Part shown: in pieces, positions 53,519 to 62,380 of the stretch
How the letters are laid out: every line of letters starts with the position of its first letter
Position numbering within the stretch: position 1 is the stretch's first letter
DNA from: Sphingobacterium corticibacter
GTDB taxonomy: Bacteria > Bacteroidota > Bacteroidia > Sphingobacteriales > Sphingobacteriaceae
Assembly: GCF_003076635.1 (NCBI RefSeq)
Contig: NZ_QDKG01000002.1
Coordinates: 496,001 to 560,000, forward strand
Direction: 5' to 3'
Length of the DNA stretch: 64,000 nt
Made by a program: the position numbers and the translations under genes
Notes under the pieces: generated by a model
What the model was told of the DNA's origin: nothing
Databases searched by the model: none
Seen by the model: only the letters and a program-made list of their open reading frames with translations

Positions 53519-55018
53519 ATGAAAGGAATAATATATTTAGTAATGGGGCTATTTTTTGCCGCTTTTACAAGCTGTAAAGAAGACCTCGGCTCGTATGACT
53601 ATGTCGATACGGATATCGTTCAGATCGATACCACCGGAATGGGATCTACTTACCGTATAATTCGTTTATCCAATCTAAAAATTTCACCGAAAATCCGTGT
53701 TCCCGAAGGGCATAATGGTACCTATCAATGGTTGTTGTATGCGAAGCAAACTTCCAACAATTCTTCGATGAATTCGAAAGAAATTTCGGATCGTCCAGAT
53801 TTAGATGTTGTTATCGCAGAACCTATTGGCGAGTATGTTGCAGAATTAATTGTAACGGATCAGACAACGGGTATCAAGTCTAATGTGACGTTTAATGTCA
53901 GTGTAACCGCCAATATGGAATTTGGGATGATGATCTTGTATCAAGGTTCGGCCGGTGGCGATGTGGATTTTATTCGTACGCCAGCGTTGTCTAGTACCAT
54001 TACCGAGAAAACCCATGTCAAAGGCTTATACAGCCTCTCGATGGGCAAGCCGCTTAGCGGTCAAGCCAAATTTATCTGGAGCGCCTACCAAGCGTTTCAG
54101 ATTACCAACTGGATCACTTTAGGAAGTGATAATTACCTAGCACGTTTCAAAGGTGGAGATTTTACATTTATTCGTGATCAAGAAGATATTTATCGTCGCA
54201 GAGAGACAGAAATCAACCCGCAAGCTTATGTATATAACAGCAATTCATTGCATGTGTTGGTCAATGGTAAAAAACTACATGTTACTGGAAATGGATTTTA
54301 CGAAAGTGATATCAAATTTCCGGGAGCAGTAGATGGCAATTATGAGGTAGCGCCTTATTTGGTGCAGCGTCACGCATCAGCGTTCTCTACCATAGCTTAT
54401 GATCAAAAAAATGGTCGCTTCATTCGATATTATCTATCTAATAACTCCATTGGTGATTTCGCTCAGCCTACACCAGGTCAGTTGTTTAGCTTGAGAAATG
54501 TTGGCAAAGATATGCTCTACATGTGCAATGGTGCTTCCAATTATACCTATGCTTTCTTTAAGGATAAAACAGGCAACGGTCGGTGGATGCATGTCATAGA
54601 TTTTACAAAAAGTGTAGATGGAGGTGATTTAGCTGTGGGTATGTACGATATGGCAGCTTTGCCAGAGATAGAGCAGGCCAAGTATTATCAAGTGAGTGGT
54701 TTTGGTGGTTTTGCTTACTACGCTACTCGTGATAAGATATATAATTATGCCTACCGCAACGCCAATACCGCGAGTGTCGCATTTCAAGTGCCTGCGGGAG
54801 AAGAGATTACGTGCATGCGATTTTACAAGCCTATTCCGAATATTAGAGTTACAGACAAAGAAGAAAGAGTGTTATACGTAGCAACATGGAATGGCACGGC
54901 AGGTAAAGTCTACGAACTAGCCTTAAATGAAACCTCAGGTGTTATTTCATCTAACCCCGTTAGCACATTTGAAGTGGGAGGCCGCGTCGTGGATATGGCT
55001 GCCAGAGCTACCAATTAA
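53519..55018 (+). CDS. PKD-like family surface lipoprotein
   Basis: The 499-residue protein has a lipobox FTSC (Cys19) and an N-terminal PKD/Ig-like region (about 40-135) followed by a larger beta-rich domain (about 140-499), possibly propeller-like. This architecture follows susCD-DUF4843 in many Bacteroidota loci. It may be a surface-exposed binding protein of the transporter. There is no catalytic motif. The gene is 14 bases after the DUF4843 gene and 38 before the TlpA-like gene. Confidence 0.78.
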   Translation: MKGIIYLVMGLFFAAFTSCKEDLGSYDYVDTDIVQIDTTGMGSTYRIIRLSNLKISPKIRVPEGHNGTYQWLLYAKQTSNNSSMNSKEISDRPDLDVVIAEPIGEYVAELIVTDQTTGIKSNVTFNVSVTANMEFGMMILYQGSAGGDVDFIRTPALSSTITEKTHVKGLYSLSMGKPLSGQAKFIWSAYQAFQITNWITLGSDNYLARFKGGDFTFIRDQEDIYRRRETEINPQAYVYNSNSLHVLVNGKKLHVTGNGFYESDIKFPGAVDGNYEVAPYLVQRHASAFSTIAYDQKNGRFIRYYLSNNSIGDFAQPTPGQLFSLRNVGKDMLYMCNGASNYTYAFFKDKTGNGRWMHVIDFTKSVDGGDLAVGMYDMAALPEIEQAKYYQVSGFGGFAYYATRDKIYNYAYRNANTASVAFQVPAGEEITCMRFYKPIPNIRVTDKEERVLYVATWNGTAGKVYELALNETSGVISSNPVSTFEVGGRVVDMAARATN

Positions 55019-55056
55019 AAGCTAAAAAACAACGAGAATTAAGCAACAAATACGAA

Positions 55057-56997
55057 ATGAAGAATATCAAGAACAGAATTAAAGTATTAGCCGCAGCCAT
55101 TTTTTTCAGCACTTCGGCGATAGCACAGACGCCAAACTTTAAGGTGACGCCGGAATTTCCGAAGGAAAATGAAAAGGTAGAACTTAGCTATGATGCCAGA
55201 CAGACATCGTTGAAAGATGCAAAGGAAATCACCGCTACGCTCACAGGATATCAAAATTTTACATGGACACAGGAGCAGCTCAATTTCACTAAGCGCGATT
55301 CCGTGTGGACCGCTAATTATGTTATCCCATCAGGATTGGGTTTGATGAACCTTGTCTTTCAATCAGGAGAATTGATGGATTTGGGTGGAGATCAGACCTA
55401 TTCTTACATTCTATCCGCACCTGACGGACGTCAAATATCGGGCGGTATGCTGGGCTGGGGTTTGCTACGTACACCTCATATTGTAAAAGGCGTTCCGTAT
55501 GTGGTAGATAGCGCTTCGTACAAGACGGATGAAATTCTGATGATGTGGGTAAAGTACGAATTGCAGTATCACCCGGAAAATAGATTCAAAGTATTGTATG
55601 CGGCAGCATCTGCCTTGAAGCATATGAACACAGAAGCGTCTTTAGGGAAACTGAATAATGAGCTGAATACGCTCATGCAAATCCCTGATTTGAAAGAGGA
55701 AGATCTTTTGGAAATTCAGAAGGTGTATAAAGAGGTCTTAAACGACGATGCTAAAGCTGCAGAGTTACAGACACTGATCACCACACGCTTTCCTGATGGT
55801 CAGTATGTTAAAGATCAACAACGGTTGGCCGATTTCAAGAAGTTTACGGAAGCAAGCACTGATGAAACCCGTTTAGCATTGGCAAAATCATTCTTGGATA
55901 AACATCCGTACAACGAGGCGGAAGCGGCTTTTAATGATGCCAATCGTATTAGTTACATCACAGTGTACTGGAGTTTGTCTGTCTACACTAGTATGGCTAA
56001 AGATCTGGCAGCATACACAAAATACATTTCTACTTTGGCGCCTTATGAGGCCATGAGTAATGTAATCTACCGTACATTAGATGTGCCTTATTTATCGCAG
56101 AAAAGCATGAATGCACAAGAGATTTTACCGTATGCTCGCGTGGTAATGGACAGGTTGAAGTATTACAGAGATAATTTTCAAGGCGATAAATATGCAACTT
56201 TGTACTATACCAACGCCGATCTGTTTGCGAAGATATTAGTAGACAATGGCCTTTTTGATGAAGCATTTGAATACGCTTCTGCTGCGCAGAGCATTCAGAA
56301 GTACGAGCGTGCTGACCTAAATGATACGTATGTCCGTGCCTTAGAAGGTCAGAAAAAATCCAAAGAGTTGAGACAAGCGCTGGAGACAAGCTATAGATTG
56401 AATCAAAGTTCCACCTATATGTTGGATCTGATGAAAGCACTATACATCGTTGATAATGGATCCGAAAAAGGGTATGATGCCTATATAGCTTCTTTAAAAG
56501 ACGCAAGTAAGGGCGAAGAATTGAAAGCTAAGGTCAACAAGTTACTCATCAGCAAAGAAGTGCCTAACTTTCAGTTGAAAGATCAATACGGCAATACAGT
56601 TTCATTAGCTGATCAAAAGGGAAAAATTGTTGTGCTAGATTTTTGGGCTTCTTGGTGCGCACCTTGTAAAGCAGCTTTCCCAGGTATGAAACTCGCTGTC
56701 GATCATTTCAAAAACGATGATAATGTGGTTTTCTTTTTCGTAGATACGCAAGAGAAAAAAGGTGATATGACGGAGTATGTGAAAAATTATATGGAAGAGA
56801 ATAATTATCCTTTTACCGTATTGTTGGATGGCGACAGCAAAGCATCGACAAGCTTTGGTGTAGGCGCTATCCCGCACAAGATTGTGGTAGGGCCAAATGG
56901 GAAGATGCGGTTTTCAGAAGTAGGCTATATGGGCAGCGCTTCAGAATTATCGGATGAGATTATTGAGATGGTACGTGTGTTAAAAGAGGGTAAATAG
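55057..56997 (+). CDS. TlpA-type thioredoxin-domain protein with long helical N-terminus
   Basis: The 646-residue protein has a signal peptide (about 1-23), a beta domain (about 25-135), a long alpha-helical TPR-like region (about 150-505) and a C-terminal TlpA/AhpC-type thioredoxin domain (about 508-646) with redox-active Cys534 and Cys537 in FWASWCAPCKAAFPG and the cis-Pro in GAIPHK. It acts in the periplasm as a thiol-disulfide oxidoreductase. The large N-terminal region may bind a protein or peptide partner; that is inference. It is cotranscribed with the SusCD locus. Confidence 0.9.
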   Translation: MKNIKNRIKVLAAAIFFSTSAIAQTPNFKVTPEFPKENEKVELSYDARQTSLKDAKEITATLTGYQNFTWTQEQLNFTKRDSVWTANYVIPSGLGLMNLVFQSGELMDLGGDQTYSYILSAPDGRQISGGMLGWGLLRTPHIVKGVPYVVDSASYKTDEILMMWVKYELQYHPENRFKVLYAAASALKHMNTEASLGKLNNELNTLMQIPDLKEEDLLEIQKVYKEVLNDDAKAAELQTLITTRFPDGQYVKDQQRLADFKKFTEASTDETRLALAKSFLDKHPYNEAEAAFNDANRISYITVYWSLSVYTSMAKDLAAYTKYISTLAPYEAMSNVIYRTLDVPYLSQKSMNAQEILPYARVVMDRLKYYRDNFQGDKYATLYYTNADLFAKILVDNGLFDEAFEYASAAQSIQKYERADLNDTYVRALEGQKKSKELRQALETSYRLNQSSTYMLDLMKALYIVDNGSEKGYDAYIASLKDASKGEELKAKVNKLLISKEVPNFQLKDQYGNTVSLADQKGKIVVLDFWASWCAPCKAAFPGMKLAVDHFKNDDNVVFFFVDTQEKKGDMTEYVKNYMEENNYPFTVLLDGDSKASTSFGVGAIPHKIVVGPNGKMRFSEVGYMGSASELSDEIIEMVRVLKEGK

Positions 56998-56998
56998 T

Positions 56999-58072
56999 AT
57001 GAGGAAGTTGATTAACCTATTGGTTTTGTCTATGTGTTTGATTCCAGGATTAGGTTTTGCACAGCAGTACAAGCAAGAGGATGTTATTATCAAGACAAAA
57101 AAAGATACAATACAAATCGGTGCGACGATTACTGTTCCTGCCAGTGCCGGTTCATTTCCTGCCCTAGTTCTACTTTCTGGGACTGGGGCGCAGGATCGTG
57201 ATGGTACCATGGCGGGGCAAAAGTTATTTGCTCAGGTAGCAGATTACTTGAGTCAGCGCGGATACATTGTATTACGCATGGATGATCGTGGTGTGGGCAG
57301 AACCACAGGTAATTATATGGATGCGACCACCGCGGATTTTGCTAAAGATGCTTTGGAAGCGGTGGAATATCTAAAAGCGTACCCACAAGTAGACGTCAAT
57401 AAAATCGGTCTTCTTGGACATAGTGAAGGCGGCGCTGCAATGTCAATTGCCGCTTCTCAATCGGATGATATTACTTTCTTGGTAAGTTTAGCTGGTCTAG
57501 CGACTAATGGTATGGAGTCACTACTTGTTCAAAACGAAAATATCGTACGTAATTCGCCTGCTACACCTGTAGATCAAGAGCGCTACAATCAAATTAATAG
57601 ATTGATGTTCTCTACAGCTTATCAATATGCGGAGTCGGATAGCTTACATAGTAAGTTGAATCAGGTGTATGATTACTGGAAGCTTAAAGACGATTTGTAC
57701 TTCAAGACATTGGGTATAGAGCATGATCATTTTAGGTTTCCCATCTATTCTTACTCATCGTATGCCTCTGGTCCATGGTATAGATATTTTGTGCGCTATA
57801 ACGCAGAGAAAGTATTAAGTCATGTAACAGTGCCAATCTTAGCGATCAATGGAGATAAAGATATGTTTGTGGATCCAACCAATCTAGACGGCTGGAAAAA
57901 TTATAGTCAGTCAGGACAAAAAGGTTTGGTCACTACGATCTTATTGCCGCAGGTCAATCACCTGATGCAACAATGTGTGACTTGCGATACGAAGGAATAT
58001 GCGGAGCTAGGCGCCATGCCGATCAGTACGCTGGAGCTCGTGGGTGATTGGTTAGACAAAACGGTGAAATAA
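56999..58072 (+). CDS. Exported alpha/beta hydrolase
   Basis: The 357-residue protein has a signal peptide (about 1-21, ending GFAQ) and an alpha/beta hydrolase fold: oxyanion segment VLLSGTGAQDRDG, nucleophile Ser142 in LLGHSEGGAA, and candidates for the acid (Asp286 or Asp292 in GDKDMFVD) and base (His321 in VNHLMQQC). It is the extended-length esterase/peptidase type common in Bacteroidota. It could hydrolyse an ester or peptide after uptake. The start is 1 base after the TlpA-like stop; its own stop overlaps the next start by one base. Confidence 0.9.
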   Translation: MRKLINLLVLSMCLIPGLGFAQQYKQEDVIIKTKKDTIQIGATITVPASAGSFPALVLLSGTGAQDRDGTMAGQKLFAQVADYLSQRGYIVLRMDDRGVGRTTGNYMDATTADFAKDALEAVEYLKAYPQVDVNKIGLLGHSEGGAAMSIAASQSDDITFLVSLAGLATNGMESLLVQNENIVRNSPATPVDQERYNQINRLMFSTAYQYAESDSLHSKLNQVYDYWKLKDDLYFKTLGIEHDHFRFPIYSYSSYASGPWYRYFVRYNAEKVLSHVTVPILAINGDKDMFVDPTNLDGWKNYSQSGQKGLVTTILLPQVNHLMQQCVTCDTKEYAELGAMPISTLELVGDWLDKTVK

Positions 58073-59352
58073 TGAAGCAGCGTTTTTTTCTGATCGTTTT
58101 GTCTTTGGGGCTATTCGGTACACTATCCGCGCAGGAAAGTCAGTCTACCAAAAAGGTGAATACGATTATAGAGCATCTCAATACCAAGAATGGCGATGCA
58201 TTGTTGCGTATGATGGCAGATAGTGCCCGCATTGGCAATCTACCGAAGGTAGATAACAGCAAAGTGGTGCCAGAGATTTTATCTAAATTCAATAGCATAA
58301 CAGATTTTTCTGTGTCTAAAGAAGAGCGTTTGCCCAATGGTGATCTGATGATTTCTTTGCGTGTCACCTACCAAGATGGTAAGGAAGGCAAGCCTACTTT
58401 CGCCTTTAATAAAAAGGGAGATATCGTTAATCTAGGCATCATTAAGGCTCGACTGACTGGCAATCCAGAGCGCGCATTGGCAGATGCCTTGTCGACTGCT
58501 ATCCAGCCAGATACGGTTCAAATTCCATTTCAAATGATGAATGGTCTTATTTATGTACCTGCAACACTGAACAATCAACAAGGATATTTTATGTTTGATA
58601 GCGGTGCTCCAGTACTTATTCTTCGGAAAAAGTATATCAGTGAAGCCCATATCAGCAAGGATGTCTCTGTCGATTTCACTGGGATGGGCGGCATGATGCA
58701 AGACGTAAAATGGGCGACAGGAAATACCTTAGATTGGGGAGGTATCCAATTGAATGACTTAGATGCTCCGGTCGCTTCCATGGATGACATGGAGTTAGAA
58801 AATGGCGTTCCTATTTTTGGCTTGATGGGCTACGGCATTCTGAAAGGATATCAGCTTACCTTCGATTACAACAAGCAAGTACTTTTATTAGAAAAGGTGG
58901 ATGAGCAGGGCAATTTGACAGGTGCTCAATTTGCTAAAGGCGAAATTCTTGCTAGCTCCGTCATGCGTATGAAAAGGCATATTCCAATCATCGATGTAAT
59001 GGTAGATGGAGCGATCTATCCGATGGGAATCGACTGTGGTGCCAATGCAAATGTGATTAAAGTAGCAGCAGCGGAGGACCTAGCCGAACATATGGATTAT
59101 GAGGAAGAGCAGGTCGCCATTAACGGAGTTGGCGGCTCTGCCCAGAATAATAAAGTGGGATTTTTGATGCATTCCACTGTTGGAACGGTTGCGTTCGAAG
59201 ATATGTACACCGCCGTGACAGATCAAATGATTGGCGGAGGCGCTGGCGAGCAAGCATTGCCTATTGTCGGTTTATTAGGAACTCCCTTTTTGAATCAATA
59301 TAAAATGACGTTAAATTTCAATAAAGGAGAGATTTCCTTTTATCAAAAATAA
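58072..59352 (+). CDS. Two-domain retropepsin-like aspartic protease
   Basis: A longer frame starts at 58048, but the ATG at 58072 gives a clean signal peptide (about 1-20) and a TAATG overlap with the previous stop, so I chose it (426 residues). An N-terminal helical-beta domain (about 25-140) precedes two retropepsin-like domains with active-site motifs FMFDSGAPV (Asp176) and MGIDCGANANV (Asp321). In the second the usual Thr/Ser after Asp is Cys. One polypeptide thus carries both catalytic Asp residues. It is exported, probably periplasmic, and last gene of the forward locus. Confidence 0.85.
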   Translation: MKQRFFLIVLSLGLFGTLSAQESQSTKKVNTIIEHLNTKNGDALLRMMADSARIGNLPKVDNSKVVPEILSKFNSITDFSVSKEERLPNGDLMISLRVTYQDGKEGKPTFAFNKKGDIVNLGIIKARLTGNPERALADALSTAIQPDTVQIPFQMMNGLIYVPATLNNQQGYFMFDSGAPVLILRKKYISEAHISKDVSVDFTGMGGMMQDVKWATGNTLDWGGIQLNDLDAPVASMDDMELENGVPIFGLMGYGILKGYQLTFDYNKQVLLLEKVDEQGNLTGAQFAKGEILASSVMRMKRHIPIIDVMVDGAIYPMGIDCGANANVIKVAAAEDLAEHMDYEEEQVAINGVGGSAQNNKVGFLMHSTVGTVAFEDMYTAVTDQMIGGGAGEQALPIVGLLGTPFLNQYKMTLNFNKGEISFYQK

Positions 59353-59379
59353 GTGTTCGTAGTTTAGTTTAATAAATAT

Positions 59380-59411
59380 AAGAGCCTGTTACCGAAAGGA
59401 AACAGGCTCTT
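59380..59411. terminator. Terminator between the two convergent SusCD loci
   Basis: An 11-bp stem (59380-59390 with 59401-59411), extended by CC/GG around a GAAA tetraloop, can end both transcripts. Flanking T-runs are short. Confidence 0.75.
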
Positions 59412-59482
59412 TGAGATTAGCACTGTAATTGAAAAATCATGAAGAAATGCTCAAAACATCAGTTCCTGATAGTTTTTCGAAA

Positions 59483-60964
59483 TTAGGATTTTGTTGCCGC
59501 TTGATAGGGCTTTTTAGCTGCTTCGATTAATTCCTTCATCTCCATTTTGATGTAATCTACATTGGGCGATGAGCCGGTTAAGAAATAACGGATGTTGCCG
59601 TCGGCATCGATTACAAACTTTGCTGGAATGCCTCTTACACCAAACTTTCCAGCCAATACTTCTCCAGTCTGCGCGTCTTTCTGGTCATCATACAATACCT
59701 CAAAAGGGTAGTTGTTTTTCTCGATGAATGATACCACATTTTTCTTGTATTCTTTGTCGCGTTCCCAAGTGTTGATGAACAAGAATTGCACATTTTCATC
59801 GTTCTCGTACATGGCTTGAGCAGCTTGCATGCCCGGGAAGGAACGAATACAGGGCTGACACCAAGTTGCCCAGAAATCCAACACCACCACTTTGCCTTTC
59901 AGGCTGGCCAAGCTCACTTTTTCACCCTTAAGATTTAGCAAGTCGAATGCTGGTGCCTCTTTGTAGATGGCCATTTCTTTAATGTGCTCCTGAATAGATT
60001 TTACCAGCTCCTGTTTCAGACCAGCATTAAACCGTTCATAGCCCTGCATAGAACCATTCAGCTCAGCGTAGAGTCTTTTCAAATCATTCTCTACGTTAAA
60101 CTGCCCTTTGGCATACAGTTTTGAAAGCACATTATACGCCTCCAATTTACGATTCGTGCCCATCAATGATTTGTAGTACACGTTTGATAAGCCGTCCGCT
60201 TGTTCAGGCGCAACCGCCATCGCTTTCTCAATAAGATCCAACGCTTCGGCGTACTCTCCTCGGTTTACCAAGATACCCACGTACGCAGACATAGAGCTCG
60301 CATAACCCATGGCAGCAAATTTGGCTTTATTATCCTTTTGCTCTTCGGGCAGGCTAATATAATAATAAGCGTCGTCCATCGCGACCTTCAATAGCGGTGC
60401 TGCGGAAACTGTGTCGCCAGCCGCTAATAAAGTTTGTCCGACAGGCAGATAACCGTTTCCACGCCAAAAACGCTCGTGCATCTGCTCCAGATATTGAATG
60501 GCTTGCGTGGGTTTTTCTTCTTTGGCAAAAGTTCCCGCCAAATTAGCGAGCACATAATCGTACGTGAGCTCCTGCTCTGGGAAGTTTTTCACCGGCCATT
60601 TTTTGACCAACTCTTTATATGCCTTTTCTTTCGCGGCACTACCTTCGGCCTCATAAAATACCTCGGTAATGTATGTATCTCTAGTCAGACTGCCTTTTGG
60701 AAATTTCTTTGTAGCCGTCTTCGTTACGGCCTCCATCTTATCCTCGTGGCCGAGTGTACGAAGGATGTTGATCGTCATGCGGTAATCTTCTTCGGCCTTC
60801 AAGTTTTTGACGTCGCTAAACAAAGCATTCGCTAAGGAATCCTTCTGTTCTAGTGTGCCGTTTTCCAAGACACCGAGATTTTTTTGGTACAAGTTTTCTG
60901 GCTGCTGCTGCGCGTAACTAAAAGTTGCGGTGAGGAGCATAGCCATCAATAATTTAGTTTTCAT
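59483..60964 (-). CDS. TlpA-type thioredoxin-domain protein of the second SusCD locus
   Basis: The 493-residue protein has a signal peptide (about 1-18), a TPR-like helical region (about 20-335) and a C-terminal thioredoxin domain (about 340-485) with Cys369 and Cys372 in FWATWCQPCIRSFPG and the cis-Pro in RGIPAK. The design is like the forward-locus TlpA but shorter and lacking the N-terminal beta domain. It lies 34 bases after the minus-strand susD gene and is the last gene of that operon. Confidence 0.9.
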   Translation of the reverse strand: MKTKLLMAMLLTATFSYAQQQPENLYQKNLGVLENGTLEQKDSLANALFSDVKNLKAEEDYRMTINILRTLGHEDKMEAVTKTATKKFPKGSLTRDTYITEVFYEAEGSAAKEKAYKELVKKWPVKNFPEQELTYDYVLANLAGTFAKEEKPTQAIQYLEQMHERFWRGNGYLPVGQTLLAAGDTVSAAPLLKVAMDDAYYYISLPEEQKDNKAKFAAMGYASSMSAYVGILVNRGEYAEALDLIEKAMAVAPEQADGLSNVYYKSLMGTNRKLEAYNVLSKLYAKGQFNVENDLKRLYAELNGSMQGYERFNAGLKQELVKSIQEHIKEMAIYKEAPAFDLLNLKGEKVSLASLKGKVVVLDFWATWCQPCIRSFPGMQAAQAMYENDENVQFLFINTWERDKEYKKNVVSFIEKNNYPFEVLYDDQKDAQTGEVLAGKFGVRGIPAKFVIDADGNIRYFLTGSSPNVDYIKMEMKELIEAAKKPYQAATKS

Positions 60965-60998
60965 ATTGTATATGTTTTTATGGTTGACGTATGTAATG

Positions 60999-62372
60999 TT
61001 AGTTTTCGTAGCCTGCGTTTTGAGTCAGGTTATTATTTAAGAGGATTTGTGCGTTTGGAATCGGGAAAAGCACATCCGTAGCCTGCCAGTTCGCCTTGAT
61101 TGGCGATAAGACTGCTGTCGCCCGATTGGTGCGTTTTAAATCAAACCAACGATGTCCAAGCTCCCCGAAAAACTCATGCAAGCGTTCCGTTTCGATTGCC
61201 GTTAGCAGTTGTGTCTGCGTGAGCGATGCAGATAGTCCAGCCAATCCCGCACGCGTACGAATAGCATCCACATCTTCCTTCGCGCCAGAAAGATTGTTGC
61301 GGTTAGCACGAGCTTCGGCACGGATGAGGTACTGTTCTGCCAAGCGCAGTACAATATGGTATTCATTGCCGGTTCCGGACGAAACTTTATACTTTGTAAT
61401 AGCATAATAAGCTTTGCCAGAGACAGTTTTTGGAGCGGTCCAGTTGGTTTTGCGCGAATCTACCGTCGGAGTTGTCTCAAAGCTATTGTATGCGGCATCT
61501 GGTAGCGTATAGGCTGGGATTACATTGGCCACGGTAATGTATGTTGCTCCGAATGTGGTGACACCATTTAGGTTGGCAATTTGGAAAATCACCTCGTTAC
61601 TGGTGTTGGTGAAGTTACTCGTTGTTGCAGGAAGGCCATACTCCGTAGCCTGCAGCACTTTTGTAGCTTGAGATTCGGCTTTTTCCCAGTCATTTCGGTA
61701 GAGGTAAACGCGTGCCAATAGGGCACTAGCGGCATGCTTATTTACGCGTGCTCGGAATGTGCCTTCATAGGCAGTTGGTAGTTTACTTTCGGCGTCAGTC
61801 AGGTCAGCAATAATCTGTGTGTATACTTGATCGGCAGGCGTTCTTGCTAAAGAAGCTTGATCAAACACTTCCAAGTCGCTTAACACATGCAAAGGAACAT
61901 CGCCATATAAATTGACCAGATACAGATAGGTATATGCACGCATAAATTTGGCTTCTCCCAAAAGTTGGTCTTTCACGGCCGGTGTTAATGTAGTAGATCG
62001 TTCTAAGCCAAAGATCGCGTTGTTGGTGTTCTTAACCAGTTGGTACAGACTTCCCCACAAGTTGTTGACAAAGCTATTGGTATTCAACAATCCATTGTTG
62101 GCAAACTCCAATAAACCAGCATCGGCGGCGTTATATTGCAAATCATCGGCAGCCATTCCCGAATAGAAGGTAGTAGTACCTAGGTTGCCAATACCGGAAA
62201 CATACAGACCGAGAACTACGCTTCGAGCGGAAGCATCGGTGCGAAAGGCATCATCTAAAAGTACTTGAGTTGGCGGTGCGCCCAGCTCCACAAATTTCTC
62301 ACAAGATGTAGAGAGCAGAGATCCGGCTAGGATCGCGGCAGAAAATATATGTTTATTAAAAATAGTTTTCAT
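60999..62372 (-). CDS. SusD/RagB family lipoprotein (second locus)
   Basis: The 457-residue lipoprotein (lipobox STSC, Cys25) is the lid partner of the adjacent SusC. It has the family features GEAKFMRAYTYLYLVNLYGDVPLHV, ASALLARVYLYRNDWEKAE, RLAEQYLIRAEARANRNNLSGAKEDVDAIRTRAG and HEFFGELGHRWFDLKR, with the SusD ending PIPNAQILLNNNLTQNAGY. It starts 8 bases after the susC stop. Confidence 0.95.
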   Translation of the reverse strand: MKTIFNKHIFSAAILAGSLLSTSCEKFVELGAPPTQVLLDDAFRTDASARSVVLGLYVSGIGNLGTTTFYSGMAADDLQYNAADAGLLEFANNGLLNTNSFVNNLWGSLYQLVKNTNNAIFGLERSTTLTPAVKDQLLGEAKFMRAYTYLYLVNLYGDVPLHVLSDLEVFDQASLARTPADQVYTQIIADLTDAESKLPTAYEGTFRARVNKHAASALLARVYLYRNDWEKAESQATKVLQATEYGLPATTSNFTNTSNEVIFQIANLNGVTTFGATYITVANVIPAYTLPDAAYNSFETTPTVDSRKTNWTAPKTVSGKAYYAITKYKVSSGTGNEYHIVLRLAEQYLIRAEARANRNNLSGAKEDVDAIRTRAGLAGLSASLTQTQLLTAIETERLHEFFGELGHRWFDLKRTNRATAVLSPIKANWQATDVLFPIPNAQILLNNNLTQNAGYEN

Positions 62373-62380
62373 GACGGTAA

